A stretch of 64,000 nucleotides of DNA from Kitagawia praeruptora (Eukaryota; Streptophyta; Magnoliopsida; Apiales; Apiaceae): contig CM075344.1 in assembly GCA_037693485.1 (NCBI GenBank), positions 39,838,501-39,902,500 of the forward strand, in the 5' to 3' direction. The notes beneath the pieces were generated by a model, which made no database searches, had not been told where the DNA came from, and worked only from the letters and a program-made list of their open reading frames with translations. This document shows positions 23,458 to 33,929 of the stretch, one piece after another (positions within the stretch are counted from its first letter, which is position 1; each line of letters starts with the position of its first letter). The position numbers were made by a program, and so were the translations under genes.

Positions 23458-25758
23458 CTAAAAACATGTAGGCATCTTTGCATCAAGTAACATTGTCCTA
23501 GCATCCTCAATTAGAGTTCTATTCTTTCTCTCAACAACTCCATTTTGTTGTGGAGTCCTTGGAGCTGAGAATTGTTGAGAAATGCCATTCTCTTTACAGA
23601 ATACTTCAAGTATGGCATTTCTGAACTCTGTTCCATTGTCACTTCTTAATGCAGTCATACTTGCATTGTTGGCCTTTGCTTCCTTGTCAACTTTCTTTAT
23701 GTGCTCAATGATTACTTGTGGAGCCTCATCTTTTGATGCCAGAAATTCCACCCATGTATACCTTGTAAAGTCATCAACCATCACCAAGGCATACTTCTTT
23801 CTTCCTAGTGACATAATATTGACAGGCCCAAACAAATCCATGTGAATGAGTTGTAGAGGCTTGGTTATTGATGTCATTGTCTTTGACTTGTGGCTTGATC
23901 TTTTCATTTTTCCTTTTTGACAAGCCTCACACACTCCTTCTTGACAGAATTCAAGTGTGGGCATGCCTCTCACTAACTCTCTTTTGATTAGAGAATTAAT
24001 GGCTTTGAAGTTCAGGTGTGATAGTTTCTTGTGCCACAGCCAACAATCTTCATTTGATGCTTTTGAGTAAAAGCAACAAATTTTGCCCTTGTTTGCAGAG
24101 TCCATATTGGCTACAAATAAGCTTCCCTTTCTTACTCTAGATAGAGCAAAATCACCAGTCTTCTTGTGGGTGATCAAACATTCATCTTTGTTAAAATCCA
24201 CCTTGAATCCCCTATCAGTAAACTGACCAACACTTAGCAGATTATGCTTGAGCCCCTTGACTAGTGCTACATCTTCAATGATGACATTACCAACTTTCAA
24301 CTTGCCATATCCCAATGTGTTACCCATGCTGTCATCTCCAAAAGCAACCATTGGGCCAGCCTTTTCCTCATACTGTGATAGCAGGGCCATGTCACCAGTC
24401 ATATGATTTGAGCATCCACTATCCAAAATCCACATGACCTTCTTTTCACTTTCTTTGCCCTGAGAGTTTGATGAAGATGTGTCTTCCTCGGAATTGGCCA
24501 TCAAGGCATAGTTGTAAAACTCTTGCTCTTCTCCATCACTATCAGAATCATCCCAACACTTCCCTTCAGCTATGTAGGCATTACCTTGTGTCTGCTTTCT
24601 CAAAAGGGCCTCATACTTAGCTTCAAGTTCCAGAAACTCTTTATCCTTCTTTTTAGGCTTCTTGCATTCACTGGCAAAATGCCCTAGGTCATTGCATCTA
24701 TAACACCTCACAGATGACCTATCCACATAGCTGGTTTTGAATTTATTTCTGTTTGGTTTCACAGGTGCCTTGTTCTTGTTGACTGAATGGTTTTGAGTTT
24801 TGGGTTTGAAGGGTTGATTTCTTTTAAATCTGATGTTTGGAAATTTTCTGGCCATGAAAGCATATGATGTATTTTCCATCCCATCTAGTTCTTCAAGAGT
24901 GTAAAACTCTTCTTCCTCCTTTTCCTTAACAGGTTCACTTACCTCAGCTTTAGTTTCTTCATCATCTGCTACTTCCTCTATCCTTAGCTGGCTTGTAGAT
25001 GTTTCTAGGTCTTGAATCGATTTGTTGACAATCAAGGCACATGATGTGTTTATCATTCTACCTTGGTTGGCTTGGATAGCCCTTTTCTGAAGCAACTCAA
25101 GCTCATGAGTCTTTAAGACTCCATAGAGCACATCATAGGTGACTTTGTTCAAATCTCTTTCCCTTAGAGAAATGACTCTTTGCTCTAGATGATTTGGTGA
25201 GGATAGCAGAAATTTCATATTCAACTCCTTGGTGCTGTAAACCTTGCCATTCATCTGCAACTCAGTGACTAGCTTGTGAAACCTTTCAAACATCTCAGTA
25301 ATGCTTTCCTTGGGATGTGCCATGAAAGCTTCATACTGTGTGACCAATATCTGTTTCTTGTTTTCCTTAACCTCATCAGTTCCTTCACACAACACCTCAA
25401 TGTGATCCCACATTTCTTTGGCAGATGTACATGATGCAATGTTTGCAAACATTGACATGTCCATGGAATCAATGATAAGCAACATGAGGTGGTTGTCAAG
25501 AGCAACCTTCTCCCTTTCTGATTCTGTCCATTTTGATGGATCCTTGGCCTCATAAGATCTTGGGATAGTTGTGGTTCCAACAGTCTTCTCTGGTATCTCT
25601 TGTTGTGGAACAAAAGGACCATTCTTGAGAATCTCAGGATACAAAGGATGAGAGGCTTTGATGAACAACATCATCTTTATCTTCCAGAGGTTGAAGTTTT
25701 CTTTGTTAAACTTAGGGACCTTCACCGTTCCTGTAGTCTTTGGTGTATTCGAACTCAT
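23458..25758 (-). CDS. gag-pol: Copia Gag-protease-integrase polyprotein part
   Basis: The 766-residue open frame begins MSSNTPKTTGTVKVPKFN, 31 bases after the PBS. The N-terminal half is a UBN2/retrotran-gag capsid. A CCHC zinc knuckle follows (CYRCNDLGHFASECKK, near residue 355). The aspartic protease has WILDSGCSNHMTGD (near residue 445). The integrase has an HHCC zinc finger (HKKLSHLNF ... CEACQKGK). Its DDE core follows (HMDLFGPV with the first Asp, RSDNGTEF with the second, VVERKNRTL with the Glu). The frame ends at TAG 23458, replacing a Trp codon, so the polyprotein would lack RT. The part itself is intact. Confidence 0.95.
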   Translation of the reverse strand: MSSNTPKTTGTVKVPKFNKENFNLWKIKMMLFIKASHPLYPEILKNGPFVPQQEIPEKTVGTTTIPRSYEAKDPSKWTESEREKVALDNHLMLLIIDSMDMSMFANIASCTSAKEMWDHIEVLCEGTDEVKENKKQILVTQYEAFMAHPKESITEMFERFHKLVTELQMNGKVYSTKELNMKFLLSSPNHLEQRVISLRERDLNKVTYDVLYGVLKTHELELLQKRAIQANQGRMINTSCALIVNKSIQDLETSTSQLRIEEVADDEETKAEVSEPVKEKEEEEFYTLEELDGMENTSYAFMARKFPNIRFKRNQPFKPKTQNHSVNKNKAPVKPNRNKFKTSYVDRSSVRCYRCNDLGHFASECKKPKKKDKEFLELEAKYEALLRKQTQGNAYIAEGKCWDDSDSDGEEQEFYNYALMANSEEDTSSSNSQGKESEKKVMWILDSGCSNHMTGDMALLSQYEEKAGPMVAFGDDSMGNTLGYGKLKVGNVIIEDVALVKGLKHNLLSVGQFTDRGFKVDFNKDECLITHKKTGDFALSRVRKGSLFVANMDSANKGKICCFYSKASNEDCWLWHKKLSHLNFKAINSLIKRELVRGMPTLEFCQEGVCEACQKGKMKRSSHKSKTMTSITKPLQLIHMDLFGPVNIMSLGRKKYALVMVDDFTRYTWVEFLASKDEAPQVIIEHIKKVDKEAKANNASMTALRSDNGTEFRNAILEVFCKENGISQQFSAPRTPQQNGVVERKNRTLIEDARTMLLDAKMPTCF

Positions 25759-25789
25759 GATCGTTTTTCTATTTTTGAATAAACAGCCC

Positions 25790-25801
25790 GCTCTGATACC
25801 A
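25790..25801 (-). other. Primer-binding site, initiator tRNA-Met
   Basis: On the minus strand TGGTATCAGAGC, complementary to the 3' end of initiator tRNA-Met, starts two bases after the 5' LTR. This is the usual copia primer. Confidence 0.95.
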
Positions 25802-25803
25802 CT

Positions 25804-27051
25804 TGTTGAGTATTGAACACGGTAAAAGAATACAGAGGGGGGTGAATGGATTCTTGAACTTTTCTTTTGAGTCTATGTAGCAAATACGTGTTTGTATGTG
25901 TGCAGAAGTGAAGGTGCGGATAAAGAATCAACACAAGACACAATATCACTTTAATCTAATGTATTATTAGATAAAGGTTGCTACAATCTGTGAATACAAA
26001 TGATAGTATTCCCAGCTTCGTTTTTCTCAGAGAGATATAGCTTACAGTGTATGAAAAACTTGACTCACTTAGTTTCTAAGGAAGCGAGGCTGTATTCTTA
26101 TAGAACATGGATACAACCTACTTACTGCAAATAAGGTAGCTAAAACAAATTACTTTTTAGTTTGTCTATCCTTTTTGAGTAAGTGTCCAAACAGTTACAG
26201 ATTTGACTTCGCAAAGTCTGTTTAGATCCACTTCTTTAGCTCTTTGTCTCTTCTATATCTCTCCAAGCTTCCTTGTAGGCTTTCCAGAGCACGTTACAGA
26301 TTGTGGTCCATAAAGTGCATTGGCTTGTTGTAGGATTTTGACTTGTACAATTTCTTCAGTATTTTGTCACCAAGAATGTATTCGAGAAGTGACTAAGTAA
26401 GTGATTCGAGAACTAGAATTGACTTGATCGATAACTCTGAGTTCTCGAACACTGTTATATTGACATATCGAATCACTTCTCGAATAGCTCTTTTCTTCAG
26501 GATTCCTTGAGATGTCGAATAGAACATTTGACTTGTCGAATCCTTGAGATGTCGAATAGCTTTCTGAGTCCTTGAGATAACGAATGGTACTTTGACTTGT
26601 TGACTCCTTGAGTTCTCGAATATAGTAATAGACATATCGAATCCCTGAGATATCGAATGAGATATCGAACAATGTATTCAGAGATATCGAATAGTGTCTT
26701 GAGATATCGAATCCCTGACTTTTCGAATGCTGGACTTCTCGAATAGACAAATATACTTCTCGAATTGGTACTTAGGCAAATTTCTTCATTTCTTCAAATC
26801 CCAACTGTGATTATTTGACAGTCTTTATCTTCTTGCTTGAGGCATGAACCTTGGAACTTCTTTCAAGCATTATTCTAGACTCTATAAGTACAGTTACACA
26901 ACTAGGATTTGATGTCTACTTCAAGTACAATACAAACAGAAACTCTATAACTAGAGGTTCCCTCAGTTAAGAGGTCATGTAAGTAATGCAAAACATTATA
27001 AACAATTAGGCTTGTTATTAGATGTATACAGGCATGCCTCTGTGACTAACA
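25804..27051 (-). mobile_element. 5' LTR of the SIRE-type copia element
   Basis: Nearly identical to 13135-14379, including the TTCTCGAA and ATATCGAAT array at 26370-26770. The transcription start and polyadenylation signal should lie here, but I could not fix them. Confidence 0.93.
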
Positions 27052-27265
27052 AAAAATTTATCACTTTAATTTGTTTTTTTTCCTGGTAATAGCAAATTTT
27101 ATAAAAAAAATTCAAATTTTTGGAAATGAATTCGGATCCGGATATTGTCCGTATCCGAATATTATCCGCCGGATTCGGATACGGATTCGGATACGATTTC
27201 GGACTCCCGGATTCGGATTCGGATATAGCTGTATCCGGATCCGAAATATCCGTTTGACAGCCCTA

Positions 27266-28465
27266 GCGCGTGGAACAGCCATGTGGGCGCAGCTAGCATG
27301 CGTAAGGGCGAAGCCAGCGCGGAGAAATTCTGCCAAATTTTCGGATTTTTGTTTTGGCCATATTTTGAGTTCTACAAGTTCGTTTTGGGAGATCTTACAG
27401 TCCATGCGAAGCGAACGAGATTCTCTATCATTCTAAAGTGGTCCAGATGTCCAAATACAACTTGAATGGTCCAGAAATACTGAAGAAAAGTCAGCTATGA
27501 ATTTTCTTTTAAAAAAGAATCAGCTTAGGAAACGTATTCTATTTTAATTCTGATTTGGTAGTTTCCTTGCTGGGCCAGATTTCTAGAGCCTATTTAAACA
27601 CATCATACCATTGTAATTTGTATCACCATTACATATCAATTACTCTAGTTTATTTTTGTATCTTTTCATACTTTGTTTTTATCATGGTTTCATCAGATCT
27701 CATGATGACGAGCGGTTCGATTATGAACTAATCGTTGTCATGGGATTCTAACGGAGTTATCTATGTACCTTAGTAGTTTGATTGCTTTAAAGATTTATGT
27801 GTGGTGAATTCTTGATATCCTCGTAAGGTTATGCTTCATGTGTTTAGATGCATCGCGAACATCTAATTTGTTAATCTCTTGCAAAACGAGAGTGGATCTT
27901 GAGATTTAGAACTTGCCATGCTAGCATAGGATAGATTGATGTTTTAACATCATGATTTGTAGCGTAAATAGAGATATTATGATGTCCTATGTGATCTTAA
28001 TAGACAACTTGTTTTTCAACCGTTATGTTTTCAAATCTTATAGAGATATAGGGTCTAAGCATAATTGGTGTCTATTCATCTTCTATCTCTTTTGTGGATG
28101 CATGTTTAGTTTGATATTCGTATACTGAGAGGTAGCGTTTACTTGTTTCGTGTTGTCTGATCAGATATCATAACCATCACATGCATTGATTAAAGGCATC
28201 AACTCTAAGCGAAGTATTTAATGAAGTTAGGATCCCATGTTTACTCTTGTAGAAGTAATTCGATTTTAATTTTCATTAGATAATTAATTTTTAGATTGTT
28301 TATTTGTTTTATTTAGTTAATTTTAGTTAATTAAAACCCAAATTTGTTAATTGTCTTAGCAGTGAATAATAATCATACATTGTTGCATAGGTACATCTAC
28401 TGAATTAAAACCTTAACCAGATCTCAATAGGAACGAACTTGACTTATTCATATATTACTGCGTCA
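27266..28465 (+). mobile_element. 3' LTR of gag-only element, second part
   Basis: After the duplicated GCGCGTGG, the LTR resumes and matches about 5505-6677. The last bases differ from the 5' LTR: where the 5' LTR reads TTACTTGTGACCAAGTACGC, this one reads TTACTGCGTCA and ends. Two small deletions near the end would explain it. The CA at 28464-28465 is followed by CTAGG, the counterpart of CCAGG at 5235. Confidence 0.8.
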
Positions 28466-28590
28466 CTAGGTAAACTCTCAGATTGGGTCAGACTCTGACC
28501 CAACCCATCATCAATCACCAGAATTGTTGCTCCTCCCCTGTCACCAAGAATTGTTGGTCCTCCGCTGCCACTACTTTCGGTAAATTGATT
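28466..28590 (-). pseudogene. FAR1-like gene, displaced 5' exon piece
   Basis: On the minus strand, 40 codons are open from a plausible acceptor (TTGTTACCAG at 28600-28591) to the LTR. Across the duplicated CCTGG, the frame continues directly into FAR1-like coding sequence at 5234 (QSESLPG, then SSLVHLMK). This shows that the LTR element entered an exon. No start codon is seen upstream, where TGA occurs in frame, so an earlier exon is inferred. Confidence 0.65.
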
Positions 28591-28861
28591 CTGGTAACAA
28601 TCAAAACTCCGTTTTCGTCATCGAATTTGCATTGTAAATCTTGACTCTAAAACAGCCTAATCGTAAAAATCCAAGTCGTTTAGCAAATGACTTGCGCCTT
28701 GCCATTTGATCAAAAAAGAAAACTGTGTTAATAACAAGACTGAAATCCTAATATTTGACATATATAGATTATTAATCAAAAAATTTTTTTGGAGTACTAA
28801 AGAAATTAGGGTTGAATTCAGAAACATCCATTTTTTTACATCTATACTATATATATCTATA
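28591..28861. other. Non-coding DNA upstream of the FAR1-like piece
   Basis: On the minus strand this would be 5' flank or intron of the FAR1-like gene. I see no further exon I can support. Confidence 0.4.
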
Positions 28862-29185
28862 TCTATACTATATTATAATAAGTAAAAGGGGATATAATTT
28901 GTAATTGGTTATCCCTTTTTTGGTTATCCCCATCTTTGGTTATCCCTCATTTATCATCGTTAGATATAATAATAATAAAAGTTGTTATATGCAGAGGTAC
29001 AAGGTTCGATTCCTGCCAACAACATATTAATTTATATTTAATACTAAAAATTATTATATACAAAGATGTAAGTTTCGAATTTTTTCAATAACATATTATA
29101 ATTAATATTTATAATATTACATTATACTATAAATAAATTATAAAATATTAAAAATAACCCGTGCTTTGCACGGACTATAAGCTAA
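28862..29185 (+). mobile_element. Short non-autonomous Helitron-like element
   Basis: It starts TCTATACTATATTATAATAA and ends with hairpin CCGTGCTTTGCACGG followed by ACTATAAGCTAA and a T. This is the Helitron form: 5' TC, 3' hairpin then CTRR, inserted A/T. The interior carries GGTTCGATTCC, which resembles a polymerase III B box. Confidence 0.7.
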
Positions 29186-30063
29186 TAAGTGTAATTAGGT
29201 AATCTCCTTATTTATATTAAAACAATAATGACAAACAATATCGTTCCCATGATAAGCAATCATTTACCTATTATTCGATTTTTTTTTGTGTATATGTTTT
29301 TTAATCTGTTAGATAGAATATGTTTTTTAATCTGTTAGATGGCAATTATGCCAATTACATACCTATAATTTGACAAATGTATCAAATATTTCATATGATT
29401 AGTTTAAAATATTCATCTATTTTCATTTCTCAAATAAAAAAAACCCACTATATTTGATGGTAATATGGTCAATAATTACACTTCATCTTTTTTTGACAAC
29501 TTTACTTTAATCTAAAATTACAGTCCATGTACTCAGTTTTGGTATTAAATGACATCATATACGGCATTTTCCATTAAAATTACATAATTTCCCATGTAAT
29601 TAATTCTATAAAAATTAATTATAGCCGGCATGTATTTCTTTCTGCGACTTTTTCTTCTACGATTTTAGGTGTATAACATTAAATAACTCAACAAATAACT
29701 TAGTTTAGAGAAAAAAAACTTATAACATGACACACATTGGTTAATAATATAATAAATTTAAAAATCTCTATAAATTACGGATATCAACATATTTTACTGA
29801 TTAAAAATCAAGATTTTTTAAAATAGGACATTATAGGATTTAAGTAGTAATTATACACGTTAGAAATTATTTTTTTAAAAATATTTATCAAATTCTTAAG
29901 ATGTTTAAAAATAAATTTAAAATAACGTTAAATTGATAATATTCATTTATATCATGAAACTAAGTCTGGAACTAGAACATATGTAAATTAAAGTTAATGA
30001 TAGAAATTATTTAAGTGAATTAAAATTTTACATTAAATCAAAAAAATAAAATATTAATATATA

Positions 30064-30096
30064 ACAACAACAACAACAACAACAATAATAATAGTA

Positions 30097-30150
<54 letters not shown>

Positions 30151-30151
30151 T
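30064..30151. repeat. (CAA)n/(TAA)n microsatellite
   Basis: CAACAACAACAACAACAA grades into TAATAGTAATAG and then a pure (TAA)n tract. It lies just before a Helitron-like 3' end. Confidence 0.95.
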
Positions 30152-30156
30152 AACCG

Positions 30157-30184
30157 CATGTGCTTTGCACGAATTTTAGGCTAG
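30157..30184 (+). mobile_element. Helitron-like 3' terminus
   Basis: Hairpin GTGCTTTGCAC followed by GAATTTTAGGCTAG and a T. I could not place the matching 5' end. Confidence 0.6.
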
Positions 30185-30644
30185 TGTAATATATAATTAA
30201 ATAGAATGTTTATAATTATTACATTTTCCTCAATAGTTCGACTCTCATCTATGACATCTAAAAGAGTTTTAATTTTAATATTATCGTGGGTTAAGAATTT
30301 CACTCTCATTATATTTAAATCATATAAAACTCTAAATATAAAAATATACGCATAAATTAATTATGGCTTAAGATTCGAATTTAATCAATAACATATTAAA
30401 ATTAATAATAAACATAAATTCACAAATTCGTTCTTTCGCAAGATCACAATCAAAAAGAATGAAAACATGAGCAGCCTTATGCAACTCTTCAAAAGAATAC
30501 TTTTGGGACCTTCATGTTAAAACAGTACCTCTTCGACACACGGGCGTGTATTACAACATATACTTCCCGTAATAACGTGTAGCTGCCTAGCTGGTAGCAA
30601 CTAACAAATAACTCAAAAACATAAATTCGTTATTATTAATTTTA

Positions 30645-31028
30645 CTAAGTTATAGCACGTGCAAAACATGTGTTACTTTTAAATACTTTTAAAATTTTAT
30701 GATTAAATAGAATAGATTATAATAATTTATCATGGATATAATTTAATTTTGTAATATTAATTAATAAAATTATTAGTAATAATAGTAGTTATTTAATAAA
30801 TGATATGTATTGATTAGAACTAATAATATAAAATATTAATGTAAATTTGTTGTTGACGGGATTCGAATCTTGAATCTTTAGAAGAGGGATTTAAATATAG
30901 AATATTCCTTATTACTAGATCTAATGACTATCGTCTATTTACTAAATATCTAACGGTTACTATTCTATTAGATGTTGAACCAAACAACCAAATTATAACC
31001 CTATTAGCTTATTATATAATAGTATAGA
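30645..31028 (-). mobile_element. Helitron-like element, minus strand
   Basis: On the minus strand it starts TCTATACTATTATATAATAA at 31028. It ends with a GCACGTGC-type hairpin and TATAACTTAG at 30645, the last bases a decayed CTAG. An ATTCGAATCTTG motif resembles the B-box-like piece in the sister element at 28862. Confidence 0.55.
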
Positions 31029-31106
31029 TTAATAAATTTTCCTTGCAAAATAAAGTATAATACAATATATATAATTTATTATATTATATTCCTATAGATA
31101 ATTATA

Positions 31107-31722
31107 TCCTTATATATAATAAGCGTAACGTGGATCTTATCCATACTTTTTGTAATACAGTTTGAAGATCAAATTAGTATTGATCGTTGGATCTTAAAAT
31201 AGATAAATGAGAACCGTTATATTTAATATTAAAAATCTTATTTGATTGATAATATGATTATATTCAAATAATAAAAAGTAAATTTTGATAATTTAACCAA
31301 GCTTAAGTACATATTCAAAATTGAATAGAATTTTCAATATAAAAATTTGTGACTTCGTTTCTCTTAAATTTCCGGATAGTTTCAGTTGGATAATAATTGT
31401 TAAACCGTCTTTAAATTAAAGATGATGATTTATTGAGTTTTATGTAGACTATAAAATTATCTAAATAATATTAATAATAAATTGATTCTGTGAAATTTAA
31501 TAAATAATATTTTTTATTTACTTGTACTCATATATTTTTCTCTAAGTCTTCAAACTAATTTTTTTTTAATTTTTTTAATGAAATATTAAAATTTATATAA
31601 TAAAAATTAAATTTAATACAAATAAATATTTGTAAATATAAATATTAAAACAATTTATATTTGGTAATATAATTATAAATATTATATAAAAAAATCTGTG
31701 CATTGCACGGGTTTTAAGCTAG
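31107..31722 (+). mobile_element. Helitron-like element
   Basis: 5' TCCTTATATATAATAAGCG and 3' TGTGCATTGCACGGGTTTTAAGCTAG followed by T. It is about 615 bp, non-coding. Confidence 0.65.
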
Positions 31723-32499
31723 TAACTTATTAAACGGACCATGGTATATTTATGATATATATATAAAATATTTATGAATAGGGTCTGATTAAAATGAGAA
31801 TCACTGCCTAAAAGAGAACCGAAGATCCATTAATAATCGTTGGATCGATATTCAATTAATGGTTAAGATTTTTTTTCTCAGAGATAATTAATGTTAGATA
31901 TTCATAAATCAATGAAAAATGTAACCAAATAATTGTAAGATTTTTTGTAAAATACATAATATTATCTGCATGTTTCTTATGTACGTGTTTTTTACCCACA
32001 ATATTAATTATACTCGTTCAACATTTGAACTTTGAATGTTATGAAACTAAAACTGAAAGTTAATGTGAAGAACATGTAGTGCAAATACATAAGTTCATAC
32101 GCAGAACGTACTTATTTCTATTAAATTATATAAGTTCCGCACATGAACTTTGAAAGTTCTACATTGAACGTGTTTGTCTTACTTGTGAATTTGAAAATCC
32201 AGAAAGTTCATATGTAGAACATGTACCGCAAATACGTAAGTTCCGCAGAACGTATTTATTTTTATTGAATAAAATAAGTTTCGCATATTAACTTTAAAAA
32301 TTATACATTTGAACTTCCCTATTTTTTAAATTTGAACTTGAAAATTGATGATATCTAATCTTGATTATTTTTTAAATTTGAACATGTTACCTTCTATCTA
32401 ATTAAAATACGTTACCTTTTACTTTAAAACTAATCTTTCAATCATTAATATATGCAACTAAATACATAAATTATACAATATCTTTTAATCATTAATATT

Positions 32500-32592
32500 T
32501 CTTTTTTTTTTTTTTTGACAACAATCATTAATATTTCTATCTAATTAAAACATGTTATCTAATTAAAACACGTTACCTTTTTACAATCATTA

Positions 32593-32633
<41 letters not shown>

Positions 32634-32640
32634 TTACACC
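32500..32640. repeat. Poly(T) and (TA)n tracts
   Basis: A T tract of about 14 bases followed by GACAACA at 32500-32522 and a (TA)n tract at about 32596-32627 sit in AT-rich DNA without a gene. Confidence 0.7.
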
Positions 32641-32952
32641 ATATCTTTCCATCATTAATAAACACCTAAAAACATGAATCATATAAATTTTCAATCGTTA
32701 ATATTTTTTTTCTAATTAAAACACGTTACCTTTTAATTTAAAATTAATCTTGCAACCATTAATACATATCCAAAAACATCACACCAAATCTTTCAATTAT
32801 TAATAAAATATATTAAAAATCAGTATAAATTTTTTATAATAAGAAAATATAAGTATAATCCTTAAAAATGAATATATCAAATTATATTATATTAAATTAA
32901 AATTTATAAATTATTGGAAATAACGTTTATATAAAAATCTATAGTATATATA

Positions 32953-33927
32953 TCTATACTAATATATTAAAACCGAAAGATTGAAAGTTTGTCGATTTGG
33001 TTATCCTAATTATTAAAATAAAATAAATAATAATATTATTAAAGTTAATTAAAATGTTAACATAATTATATTCTGATTAAAAATCTTATTAAAGCTAATT
33101 ACTAATGTTAACGTAGTTACATTTCGAATAAAATTCCTCCACCCGCATATAACTTCTTCTTGGACTCTTTCTTATACATACTCTTATCCCGATTATTAAA
33201 ATAAATAATAATATAATTAATGGTAATAACAGATTGCTCTTTTCACATTTACTTTTAGTAGAACATATTATCTTTTATAAACACCTAAAAACATCAATCA
33301 TATCATATCTTCCAATTATTAATATTACATTTCTAATTAAAACACGTTACCTTTTTCATTTAAAGCTAATCTTAATCTATACTATTATATTAAAGCTGAA
33401 ACATTGAGAGTTTGTCGATTTTGGTTTTCAATATGGTTATCCTAATTATTAAAATAAATAATAAAATAATATAATTAGTGGTAATTAGTCGATTGCCTAA
33501 GATATAAATTCTTATAAACACCTAAAAACATCGATTGAACCATATCTTTCGATCAATAATATTTTTTTCTAATTAAAACACGTTACTTTTTAATTTAAAG
33601 GTATTATTAAAATAATTAATTTATACCCAAAATATCACACCATATCTTCTAATCATTATTTTTAGTAATAAATAAGAATCGTTAGATCTAATAATAAGGT
33701 ATATTATATGATTAAATTAATTTACTAAAAATTCAAGGTTTGAAGACATTTTTAATTTAAAACTTTACAATATAAATTTTAAATCATGCATCTCATTAAT
33801 TAAATTTATATTAAATTAAAATTAAAAAATATTATAAATAATAATTATATAAAAACATAATTTTAATATTAAATAAAATTTATAACATATCAAAAGAAAC
33901 TCGCACGGGTTATAACTTATAAGCTAG
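32953..33927 (+). mobile_element. Helitron-like element with two tandem 5' ends
   Basis: It starts TCTATACTAATATATTAAAA and ends TCGCACGGGTTATAACTTATAAGCTAG followed by T. A second start of the same type (TCTATACTATTATATTAAAG) lies at 33376, so two related copies may be joined or nested, sharing one 3' end. Confidence 0.65.
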
Positions 33928-33929
33928 TA

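Larger units (their letters stand above)
13135..27051 (-). mobile_element. SIRE-type Ty1/copia retrotransposon, 13.9 kb
   Basis: On the minus strand the order is 5' LTR (25804-27051), PBS, gag-protease-integrase-RT-RNase H, a long additional ORF, polypurine tract and 3' LTR (13135-14379). LTRs run TGTTAGTCAC to ACTCAACA on the element strand. I count about two dozen differences between the LTRs by eye over 1.25 kb, so the insertion is fairly recent. Flanks are AAGAA (13130-13134) and AAAAA (27052-27056), a five-base duplication with one mismatch. A long post-pol ORF and length above 9 kb are marks of the SIRE/Maximus lineage. The copy is disabled by one stop in pol, a hAT MITE in RT, and stops plus a frameshift in the additional ORF. 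Confidence 0.92.
10580..27265. mobile_element. hAT element with captured gene piece, split by a copia element
   Basis: Terminal inverted repeats TAGGGCTGTCAAA (left) and TTTGACAGCCCTA (right) are flanked by a perfect 8-bp duplication GCGCGTGG (10572-10579 and 27266-27273), the hAT signature. The intact 5' LTR at about 5504 shows the empty site. Subterminal DNA is dense in both orientations of GGATATTATCCG, GTATCCGAAT and GATCCGGAT, typical hAT subterminal repeats. Removing the copia element (13135-27051) leaves about 2.8 kb. No transposase is recognisable, so it is non-autonomous. Inside lie a direct repeat (11163-11500) and a fragment of an ERdj2-like gene (11968-12130) with what looks like its promoter and leader. 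Confidence 0.92.

Noticed and set aside
27071..27436. 121-codon plus ORF rich in Arg-Ile repeats
   Set aside because: It is a readthrough of hAT subterminal GGATTCGGAT repeats into LTR sequence.
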